Source of the DNA: Anisakis pegreffii
Lineage: Eukaryota; Nematoda; Chromadorea; Rhabditida; Anisakidae
Assembly: GCA_035041965.1 (NCBI GenBank)
Contig: JAPYMA010000173.1
Coordinates: 310,001-374,000 of the forward strand
Length of the DNA: 64,000 nt
Direction: 5' to 3'
Shown here: positions 13,201 to 25,200 of the stretch, in pieces
How positions within the stretch are numbered: position 1 is the stretch's first letter
How the letters are laid out: every line of letters starts with the position of its first letter
Translations under genes and position numbers: made by a program
The notes under the pieces: model-generated
Seen by the model: only the letters and a program-made list of their open reading frames with translations
Database searches by the model: none
Told to the model about the DNA's origin: nothing

Positions 13201-16200
13201 TTCAACTATAAGCTTTATAGCACATCCATATGGATGCCATTCTCGCTTATTTGTTTGTTTGTATATTCGAAGAACGTTTCTTGAATTCATCATTCATCAA
13301 CAAAAATGTTCACTTGAAATGTTGTTCATTCTCAATAGATATGACTCGTGCGTGGTTGGTTGTATTCAGAACCTCCATCGTTTATTTTCAACGCCTATAT
13401 TTTCCTCTCAATTCACAGTGTTAGCCTTCCCCGTCAGTGTTTTGTTTATGGAAACCAGCAACTCAGTGGATCGTCGATTCCATCGACTCTGTAAGATTCA
13501 GTAGTTGAATTGTTTAATTAATCAACTGATAGGAACTGATAGGAACTCGAATCACTTGATCAGTCTAATCATGCATCGATCAGTGAGTCAATTTTTTTGT
13601 TCAATTCGGTGTTCATTTATGAAATGAGCTGTGCTGAATTCAAAGTGGAATTGGACCATTGCATTTTATGGTGTAGAAAAAAGTGCTTGATTTATGGCGA
13701 ATTGAATTTCATTTATGGGTGGAAACTTTGCGAACGAGTGAAAATTAGTCGCTGTTGCTTAGCTCATCGATAGATTATATGAAATCATACGGCCGGGTTT
13801 TGCTTGCCGACTCAAATTTCATGCCAGTATCGTTTTGCAGTTTGTTCGTTTAGTTATCCAACGATTAAGCATTTTATTTCATTTTCGCATCGTAAAAAGT
13901 ACATTTTGATATCACTTTGATGGTGTCTGCACTGAGTTTGCGATGGATGTTTGCAGACACTGCTTTTTTACTCATTGGAATCCATAAGTTCATTTCGCAC
14001 GAATGTAGCTGAACAAATAGGCGAATGCAATAGGTGCATTAGGCAAATTAGCTTAGAATTCTTTCACTAAAATGATTTCCGGGCATCCCTCATCATTTGC
14101 TAGACATTTCTAGAGAAAAATATAGAGGAGGAAACGGTGTTAAGCGTTTCCGAATGATCAAATTAATAATTCTGTTCTCTGTTGAAACGGCTGGGTTATT
14201 CGTCTTAATTGATGTCTACCATGTCACTTCCTCTTTTTCTTATATCATCTTACTTGAACTGAATCATTCTTGAGCAGTTCAATTTGTTTGTCTTGAACGA
14301 CTTCAGTAGACGAGAGAAATTGATCAGATGTACTTGACATACTCTTTCACATACTTGAGATTTTTTGTAAGCTGGACTGCCGCAGTATTTTCTGAGAGTA
14401 TAATAGCATTATTCAAGGGTTATGGTGATGACTGACGTTCCTTTTAAAACGTTTCATGTGAACTTAAGTGAGATGCTGTTTGCAGAAGCATAGTCTTACT
14501 GCACTGAATGTCTTGAGAAGGTGATTCTTCTCAAATTCATGTAATTTAACTTCTGTCAAAGGTAATGACTTCCGGAGTGGTTCATTTAGTTAATGTGGCT
14601 TCATTCTGCTCTAATCTCATCAGTTATTATTTTGATTTGGGAATGTTTTGGGCAGTGTTCAAGTTTATTCGATATCCAACTTGTTTACATATGCAAGGGC
14701 AATTGTGAAACGCAATAATTTTTCCTTTTTAAGATATCGTTGAGAATGTACTTGAGGATCAGAAGATATTCTTGAGAAATTGTTTGGATTCATGTTGTTT
14801 TGCTGATAGTTATTACCAGCATTTTAAGGGTAGTAGAACTCTTCAAGGAATACTCATACGTCAAAAATAAGGAACAAACATTTGAGTGGTTTATCGCATA
14901 TGACTGAATTGATTGGTTATCCTAGAATAATGAATGCATGCGTTGTTGTTTACATGATATCGTTTGCTTTTCTGCTAATTGGAACTCACAAGGGAAGGTC
15001 ACGAACTTACCCCCACGTTTCGGGATGAAATATATATCATGTTGTAGATCTCGTCGAGCTGATCACGAATGTGCAAAGCATTTTTGCGAAACACAAAGGG
15101 GGAGCGAGTTATGAGGGGGGAAAGATTTTCACTGTATTGGAGTATCGTTTTGAATTATGTTAAGGCAGCAGCGGCCTGGCCTGGTGGGTAGTGCGCTAGC
15201 ACTAAGTTTAGACGCCCGGTGGTTCTGTCCCGCTCTCTGCAGGAACTTTTTTCTCATACATTTATAGCATGTTCACACAACCATGATACTTTGCTTCACT
15301 CCCCACAACTTCTATCTTTCTTTGTGGCGGTATTTTTAGGGTTTTTTAAACATTTGTATTTGTGATCGTTTATCTTTTGTAAAATGTTCTTATTGCAAAT
15401 TCTATCTATGTTTCAATCATTTTGTTGTAGACAGACATGCACATTACGACGATATGTAAAAAACAAAAAATAACAAAATTAAAAAAAAAACAAAAATAAA
15501 TAAAACGAGAATATACCCACAACTTGAAAAAGCTGTGGAGAATGAAACAAAGTATCATGGTTGTGTGAACATGCTATAAATGTATGAGAAAAAAGTTCCG
15601 GCATAGAGCGGGACAGAACCACCGGGCGTCTAAACTTAGTGCTAGCGCACTACCCACCAGGCCAGGCCGCTGCTGCCTTAACATAATTCAAAACGATACT
15701 CCAATACAGTGAAAATCTTTCCCCCCTCATAACTCGCTCCCCCTTTGTGTTTCGCAAAAATGCTTTGCACATTCGTGATCAGCTCGACGAGATCAACAAC
15801 ATGATATATATTTCATCCCGAAACGTGGGGGTAATTTCGTGACCTTCCCTTGTCAGGAAATGTAGTGTTCGGTGACTAAACTCTGGATATCACGTGTTAC
15901 TCATCTCATATTAGCCACTGGATCATTGAATTGTTGCAATCGCTCGGTTGTTATGTCACAATAAACAGTTGAGTTAGGTTGACAATGGCAATTAGAGAAA
16001 TCCAATCAAAAACATTAACTTATCATTTAGGTTGTTTGTTATCTTCCATAAAATCGCTGGAGTATCAGCTGCAAGCAGTCGTCTGTTATGCAATTATTTA
16101 TTATGGGCGATTCATTCACACATCTGTTGCTTATCGAGCCATTAAAAATTGCTCTCTATTCTTTCACGGAGCTCAAGTATAAATCAATGCGAGTTATCCT

Positions 16201-19200
16201 AAGATCGCAGATATATAACAATAGTTATGTTGGAAATTTCAATTCTGATCTTTTCTAAGTGAGGAATATTTTTGAACATTGCAAGTTCAATGATTATAAA
16301 GTAAAATCATGATTTGCTGTCGAAGTGTAGTGTTCATTGACGATATGTACTCGATTCGAAAGAATCATGAATATTCATTGAATACTTTGAATTTCATATC
16401 AGTCATTGCTTCATCTTTAAGAGTATTTCCGATGTATTCGGTTCATTCATGATCGACTCTTTATTTTAAAGCAACTGGAGCATTCAGCTTCAATTCACGT
16501 TCAGAAGTCGCATTCCCCTCTTGCGCTTCTGGCTGAACATCCCAAACAATTGCATGTTGCGGTGTTTTTTGCTTCATTGAATAAAAAATTTCAGATGAAA
16601 CCTCCAATTAATACGGCTGGGATGTATGATATGTATGTGGCACCTGAGGATGCAGCAGCAGTAGTTCGTCACGCGAATACGACTGGTAGTTTGCGATATG
16701 ACGTCGACGGCACCAACGTTGCATCGTATCCATTGAATAAAATGGTTCGATTTCTTTTTTGGACATTTTTTACCTTTTTAGTGAACATTTCACTGTTCTT
16801 CAATAGAACGTATTATTTAACGGAGATGATGGATGATCTCATTGAAACATCATCTAACAGAAAATGTCTCATTTGATTCGTAAAGAGTGGAAAATTGGTT
16901 GTCAAAGTGATCAATCACAGTGAGTTCAGTTCACGGGTTTGTAGTTGATTGATAGATGAAGTATTCGATTGTGCTGATGAAATGGATGGTGTGTTTCATT
17001 GATGAGGTGTGCTAGCATCAAATTTTGAAACGAAAACACAGCATGGTGCTGAGCATATGCGATAGTGCGTTTTTTTCTAATAATGGCGATTATTTTTTTC
17101 TAGCGATAGCAATTGATTTCCTAGCGCACCACTCAGCGATGCTGAAAATAAATTTGTTTTAAATGGAATTTAATCAAACGATGACCTTCATTTGGACCCT
17201 ATTTTTGTTGAAGTAACCATTCAAGATGAATGAATTTGGTTTGTTTACAGAACATTTACACATATGAAGAGGAATCTATCGTGATATATTTGGAGAATTC
17301 AAACGAGCGAGTTGGTTTCTCGATGGGTGGAGGTGCGGATGAGAGTCTGGATAGTTTTATCAACAGTGTTTCACCTGGTTAGTGCTCAGCCAAACCTTTA
17401 AAAGCTGCACTCAGTTTGTCTCGTTTCGCAAAATAATGAAGATCTATCTCACAGCACCACTTGCTGCATGGATACTTTCATAAACTAGAATGAATTTCCA
17501 CCAGAATCGTGTCGATTCGTAAGCATTTGGTGGCAAGAGGGTCATTGCAAATTTCCATTTGAACTTCGTTTTGTTCTGCAAAATCGTTAGCATTTTGGCT
17601 TGGCTACATAAACCGACATTCGAGCGAGCACATTTTTCGTCATTTCTCATGGCGATATATATCATCATGGTCTTTTCGTGCGTTAGGACAATTAACGTGA
17701 ACAGGCCTTTGAACGGGATCAGTTTTAATTTAATTGTTGGATGATTTTTAAACGGTATCACTCGCAAGTATCACTGGGAAAATGTTATCAGTGTTATATA
17801 ATATTAGATAGCTCTTTAATTTATCGTTGCAATCAGTCTGATATATCGCCGCTTGTTGACTTTAAAATAATCCTACTTTTTGTGCTCTGATCAGTGATTG
17901 ATCGGATACATTGGCGTTGCGTCTGTTGATGGCTATCAGTTGATCTCACGTGATCGCCAATATAAGTTTATTAACAAAGTAAAGCTCACGATCAGTTCGA
18001 TGAGTAAATTTGTTAGGAGTGTTCGCGTTAAGCAACACTTCTTTATGCTTGTGTTTTGCGATTTTATACAATCTGACAATTGCGATTTGTCTATAGTATG
18101 GTGATCACTTTCGACCTCAAATTCAACATTGGAACTGAATTGGAGTGCAATTTTGATTCATTTATTTTGTAATTTAATTGAATTTGGGGGCTCGTATGCT
18201 CCAAAAGTAGCGCCCTGTTTGTTCTGTTCAGTTGTTTCAAAATCGCTGCCGTTCATTTAAGTATCTCATACTTTAGTCTTACGAAATAAATATGCTTACA
18301 AATAGGGTTGTTTTTTTTGAGATGCCATTCAATCTTCAACGAATCAGTTGCTAGAGAGTAGCACTTATTTCGCAAGATTGCATCAAATAATGGACTGTCA
18401 TGAGCGATTTTAGCATTTTAGTTCTGATGATAGCGTTTCTTAGTTTTGAGCTATTATGATAGCTTTTTGCAGTTATATTATAGGAGCACTTCACGAGTTA
18501 ACGTGAGAATTTGTCTTCTCAAGATTCAGATTTCTAATGCGATTAGGACTGACTGACTTAGAAGTAGTGACGCATTTCGTCTGTTTTGTTCTCGAAATTA
18601 GTAGCATTAACATGAAAGTGTTCCGTTTCTCGGTTGGTTTCAACGCGCACTTATTCCATCGTGCAGTTGAATGCAAGCAGGTGAAAAGCAGAAACGGCTG
18701 ACGAGGTACCAGTTTATCATTCATCATCCTCATGAAGAGTGGTTTAAATTCTTTACTGATTTCAAGCACATACCACTAAAAGAAGGATTCAGTGCATGTG
18801 ATGATATCGTTGATTTCATTTAAATTGACATGCGTCAATTATTTTTTCTTCATTCCACTAATAATTGTCATATATCTTTGTAGCGGATATTGAAATGTCA
18901 TTTTATTCTCATTTTTTTCATTAAATTTGTACTGATCAGACAGCTACATTAATCATTGAATTCGCTTTAATTTCCTATCAATGGATTTCATTTCAATTTC
19001 GCTCAACGTTAATACGATAAATCCTCAATTCAATTTGTCTTCCGTTAGTATTTGTGGGTGCATTATGTAAGGATTACTCATTCCTGTTCGACTGAAGATT
19101 CTAACGACGACTCTCTGAGATAAAAAGCAGTTAATCCTCGGTCACTGAGAAAAGCAGATTACCGGCATAGAATGAGAACGAAATGCTCGAAGAATTTACT

Positions 19201-22200
19201 GGAAGACTGAAGAGTTCAACTCAGATTTCACCGAACATCACCGAATATGGCTTGTTTTAAGCGAGATAATTTTCCGATTGATTATAGGTTATCAATGGAA
19301 ATTTTCCATAGAGTTCAGATTTATACCTTGAATTTTCGGCGAAACGGACTCTGATGGGATATTTTTTCGATGTCAGACGTGAGTGAATGGGGAATGGTTC
19401 TCAGTTTTGGGTTTTGAGGAGAGTTTCGAACGGGAACTGAAAAACGTGAATAAATTGTTTTCATTCCAGTCCATAATGCGCTTGAGCGGTGATGTTTGCA
19501 TTTGATCAGAGCGCTATGAAAGAACAATGTTAAACTTTTACGACTTCGAGGGTTTGGACGCCAGCATATAAATGAAAATAAATGTACATATGACGCAAAT
19601 CGATAGATGACGACTCGTCGTCATTCAAAAAAATGGTCTTGTGAGAAAGCTGAATAGATATTGTGTGGTGGTTCTCTTGGACAATATTTTGCTTGTGAAT
19701 AGATTTCTAATGGATCATAGAAAAAAAGATATACTATGGTTTACATTAGTGCCTGTTGTGAGTGTTGTTTTCTTATTTTTTTGTGTCAAACTTTATCTGA
19801 TGCTCTTTCGGCGTTTCGAAGCGATTTGACAGACGCACATCTATCATCAATATTCCGTTTGTTCCGTTTGAGAATCACACGGCTATCATTTTTCATTGCA
19901 CAAAACAACAAGCGCAATGCTTTTCAGTCTATTTGGTAGCAAGCAAGAGCGCATTTCAATCGAACTCAACTCAGCATCAGTCATTTATTTCAGTTCAGAA
20001 ATACGAATCCAAATTGAATTTAGAACTGTTTTTGTTGCGTCTGAATGAATCAACGGTAGTGTCTGCATGTGCATTTCTTCTTCATTCATGATCATGAGTT
20101 TTCATGAATGTTCAGTTTATACCTCGTGTTCCACAGCATCCCGTTATCCATTTGCATTCGATCGAATATTCTATTGGAAGTTTTGAAAAACGTTCGTTGT
20201 ATCATCATATAACTGGGTGATCATTAGGTGACATAAACAATCAATGAACAAGTTTCAGACAGCAATTATTGTTTTGCTTTTGATTTTCAACCGTTTAATC
20301 GATCTCATCTTATGAGTGTATCATGCCATAGCTGGAAATAGACTCAAACTTGATGGTTTTAGCAGAGCGGCAACGTTATATTCCATACAGTCTTTGTGAA
20401 ATCTTTGAGGTGAAGTTAGAAATTTTTGCTTTCGGCGATTCGAAAACAATTGCAAGGTTCATGGTGATTCTTGATAGAATATTTGAGAAGCTTTAATCGG
20501 GTCTCTGTTTTGGGTGATGTTTCACCATCAGTCATTGCAGTTATAAAACTATGTGATTGCCTTCCAAGCTATTTGGATTCTCGCTAAATTTTTTAACATT
20601 TATTGATGTTCCTCACATCAGTAAGATCGGTAAGACCGATTATTGTTCATTATCAATATGATTCGACTCAAGAAGATGGTATGAGCGATTGTATTCCTCA
20701 ACGAAATAGGTATATATCCTGTGATCATTCGGTTTCCTCGAATTAGCATCATGATTTTCATTTGAACGATTATCGAACGAGACTGTGTGTTCCTGCTGAA
20801 ATGGGAAGTTGTAGCTGGGAAGATACGATTCATAAATTTTGTACATGTGCATCTGTTAAGGAATATTCACATTGATAATCGTTTCTTTGGAGCATCATCA
20901 TAGCCAGTATTATTCAAAGTACAATGTACTGATCATCTTCTGATATCACATTGACTGGCATCCTTCTCGTTCATAAAAATTTGAAACAAAACATGACATG
21001 CTGTTTCCACAAAAAATATTCGTCGGAAACATCGAACGGCAACGATTTTTAAGCGTCAATATACTTAACATTTCATAGCGCCGATGCACTTTGGCAATGA
21101 ATCGAACTTCAACACACGATCTCCATATGTCAGAGGAAATTTTTTCACATTTGAAATATTTCCTTCATCGTTCGTTTCTTTCAAATCTACATGAGCACGC
21201 AAAGTGCAACGATTCCGTTCGATTGGATTCTCAGAAACTCACAAGGGATTGATTTGAAACACTTTTAAAAGTATTCATTCAAGAAATAATTAAGATAACA
21301 GCACTTTTGTTGTGTGTATTGTTGCTCTAGATGTGCATGCGTTCATTTATCAATGTTATTTATTCGAATTCATCCACCCAAATGGTTTTTTTTGATGTTT
21401 GTGCTGTCGAATTTTTAAAATCCTCAACTGTTGAATGATGGATTTTCGAGATGCAACGAAGTTCATGCGCAGATTTGGGTGTTTTATCATATGCCGAACG
21501 CATTGCAAATTTCAATTTTTTCAAGTGCTTTGGGAAATACTTTTTTTGCCCCCTCAAATCCTTCAGACCGTATATTGTTTTGCCCGACATCTGTTTAATT
21601 TGATTGCTGTGAATCCCCATGAGATGCGCACATGTAAATTCGTGTCATGGGCCATGTCTAAATGTATTTAAAACCATGCGCATCTTCACAATTCTATCAG
21701 TGCGCTTTGCATTTGTTCTGTTTCTTCGTCTCAGGGAAAACCTTTCTCGACAAGGTACGACGACGTATAGCAATAGGCGATTCGAGTCACGAATGCATTA
21801 CCTCATTGCGCTGCTCTTCGTTTGTCTTTGTGATCCTGATAGCCATAGAAACCTTGGAAGAGTTTCTACATGAGTATTTTATGAATGCACAACTTGCATA
21901 CTGTTACTTATGGCAGTAATGGAACCCATAAGTGTAGGAATATTAATTGTGATTGCGATGAGGGGAGTTGATGCTTCAGAGATCGTGTGATAACATTTAT
22001 TTATCATGGAACATTTTCATTTTCAACTTGCCAAGCGAAATGTGAGTATTCAAGGAAACGGAACGATGTGATCAGTGAGAGTAACTAGCATCCTTTGGGA
22101 GTCTATCTGCTCATCATTAACATTCTTGCCGTACTGTGGAACAGCACTCCGATTAATGCGATCGTTCACTTGCATTCGTTTCATTCCGCGTTTATCTCGA

Positions 22201-25200
22201 TGATGAGTCATTTAGTAGCTCAGCAACGACTAGAATTTGAAATAAATGAATGAATATACGTTTAGCCAGATATATTTGATTCATCAACGTATTCGTTTAG
22301 TTTAGATATATTACTATATTAGAGAAATAAATCTACTCTAAGAGACATCTTCAAATAATCCAAATCCTGGCTGAACAGCTTCCGACAGTTTGATTGAATT
22401 GCATTCTGAATAAATTTTGATGATTAATTTTCTTCAAATTAATCCATTTATTAGTCTTGAGTTTGGATTGTCTAGTGTGCTTTTTTGTGGGCATTATTAT
22501 CAAGCTTGTTGGTGATAACCATTAGATTTTGAGCATATCGTGACGTTTTTAGTGTTTGTGTGATGGATGAAGGAACGCTGCTGTTAAGACAGGTTTTCGA
22601 TTATCTTTCCAGATATTCCAATTGACTATTTCGATGAGTTTATTTCGTATGTGCTCTTAAAATGACGGCAGCTGTTTTAGGGCTAAAATTCTGACACGCC
22701 ATAATCCTCACTATCAGATAATTTCGTTATTTTTTTCGAAAACCAGGAAAATTTGAGTTCAAATTATTCGAATTTTCTCAGCGGTTTTGCAAAAGAATCG
22801 AATGACTAATAAAATCAGCTTCCTTATCAAATAATAGCGCCCCGAACGATGTCGATTTCGTTGGGTGTTTGTTGAGATATTTGATTATGAGCAGAACGTT
22901 CGTTCAGTTATATTCCCTCGATCATCTTTTGATGGCGTGTTTTAAATTTATCACTTTTTTTTTGAATATACGCCTTATTTGTCTTCATATTCACCATTCA
23001 GATAAACACTCATTGAGAGCATATACATGCACCCAGATAACACTCGAACTCAACCTTATAGCCTCGGGCAGTTGGTTTTTTCAGCTGATGACGTGAAACT
23101 GATGTCGTTTGCACATTGAGCCAATGAAGATGTGTTATGCTTTATGCATAGTTGTCCATAGCCAATGTTACTGATCCATCAATCTATGTCGTTCACACAT
23201 TCCGAGATCATTAATCTTAGCCTACCGCTGCTATTATTGCGTTTGCAATGGATAGAACCGAATCAACCTTACGAGCTTACGTGTTTACATTAACGAGACT
23301 TCCAAAATACTCACAATGTGTTTTCACATTCATTTAAGAAATGTGACAGCCAACGTGATTTAAACTTTCTCTCGATTTTCTCTAACATTTTAGATGTAGA
23401 GTTCGTTGTTAGTTTGATGCATTCGGATTGTTTCAACTTACTGTTTTGTTTCATTTATCCAGTAGTACCAGCAGTTGTAGTGTACGTCCGTTGTCCTGGT
23501 TTGCCCTGATCATTAATTATAGTATCTTTCAGCAAGGTGTAAATGTTCTAAGAGTTTTTTCAAGTGCTGAGGATATAAGACTATGGGAGAAGAGAAATCT
23601 GTTTGTGAGCAAATTTTATTGAGTTCCAAAGGGTTTAAATTTAAATATTCGACCTGCAATTCATGATGGATTAAATATGCCATTGGAAAACAAAAAATTT
23701 CAGCATTGTTCTTGAATTGTGATGTTCAATGAAACGTTTTTAGTTTTTAGCCGTTGAATATATGTCTCTATGTGCGTTGAAGTGTTCATTTCACATAGCC
23801 TCATCTTCATTTGCATCTCAATTAAAATTCTGTCTATCATCACAGCCGGATTGAGGTGATTTTTAAGCATCGCATTGCGTTATTTCATTTATATTCATTC
23901 AGTTTTTGCACATTCAAACGCATTTCATTTTCTGTCTTTAAGCGAAATTGAAGTTAAAATATCCAAGCACTCAATGCAGTCAGTCGTTTAGGGCTATTTC
24001 ATTTTGAAGATACTTTCTAGTATTCGTGTTCTGTGCACCAGGCGATTCTATGTCTGTAACACTTGAATCGCTTACTTTTGTTCAGCAATGGTATTGTGGC
24101 ATGATGCAATGCTTCAATGTTATTTTTGCTCGACCTGATCCAGGATCAAAGTTTATTCGACATGCAGGGGATTCAATTTTGGTTCAGAAACAGTTTCCAT
24201 ATGGAACGCGTGTCAGACCTAACAGAGGTCTAAGACTTGAGCAAGCTATAGAACGGACTTTCCGACTGGTGAGGTGTTATCAATTTGATGAAGAAAACAC
24301 ATGCTTACAAGCAAACGCGTTGATGATACGTAATGATGGTTGTAAAGACCTGCTTTTCCTCCGACAAAATATCTCTAAGTGCGTTTATGCGATGAAATGA
24401 GAGAGAATCATTTTCTGCTTTTTTCAACTGTCGGCACGTCATAAGTTCAGCTTGTTCTTATAGCTCCACTATTAAATTTACTACCATCAATTGTCTGTTC
24501 GAATCATCTTCATAAATGATGCGAAGGCAAGTATTTTAAGTGAATGATTCAAAATAGCACAAGGAAATGCCGTCAGTCAACATTTCGCAATTAAAGTTTT
24601 TGTCATCGTCGACATATTTTTCTAAATGTTCGCGAAAAAAGCCAAAATGAGATCAGTGTTGAGGAATCTCTGAACAATGCCCAGTTTGCATAGAGATTGC
24701 GTCGTCGTATTTGATTCATTTAGGCACATGCAAGCAACTTCAAGCCCGTTGCATGCACGAACGAAAGCACAAGATAACAAACTAAGTGGCTGTCTAGCAA
24801 AAAATAACGACAACGGTAACTAACCAAACCAGCCCAGATGAAGAAGCATTATTTATTACTACCATAAAAGCGTTCGCATTAGCATTGTGTGCATCATCCA
24901 TCCATAATCTATAACGCATGATGTGCGCATGCTTCTTTCATCTTATCCATCGCTCGCTCAACAGTCACTCCATTCGTAGTGACCACGGTCTTTATTTTTA
25001 CTAATCATTATCATGGTTGTCCATATTTATTCATTGTTTTCAAAAGTTATCATCTGGAAGATTTCGTAGATCATCTGATTCTTGACATTTATCCTAGTCT
25101 CCGTCTTTACATAAATCTCAATTGTTGACCAAATCTTTATAAAGAGAAAGTTGTAGAACTATTGGATGCATTGGAAAGTTGTTTTGTCAGCGACTGGTCA

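Larger units (their letters stand above)
14989..15852. mobile_element. Palindromic (foldback/MITE-like) non-autonomous DNA element
   Basis: The left end CAAGGGAAGGTCACGAA is matched in inverted orientation at the right end (TTCGTGACCTTCCCTTG). The two arms (about 14,989-15,314 and 15,527-15,852) are near-perfect reverse complements over some 320 bp, separated by a central A-rich segment of about 210 bp. The trinucleotide TCA directly flanks both ends (14,986-14,988 and 15,853-15,855), which fits a 3-bp target-site duplication. No transposase frame is present. A 3-bp duplication occurs in PIF/Harbinger- and CACTA-type elements, but TCA is not the typical Harbinger target and the ends do not start CACTA, so the superfamily is left open. 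Each arm carries a tRNA-like module. The inserted strand could fold into a very long hairpin in the pre-mRNA. Confidence 0.88.
10647..16504 (+). other. magu-2: Intron of about 5.9 kb
   Basis: It begins GTGAGT and ends TTCAG. It contains an ATT run just inside the donor (10,660-10,690), an A+T-rich tandem stretch at 12,050-12,147 and the 864-bp palindromic element at 14,989. No other supported coding segment was seen; the open frames at 11,490, 13,187 and 15,979 have random T-rich composition. Confidence 0.6.
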
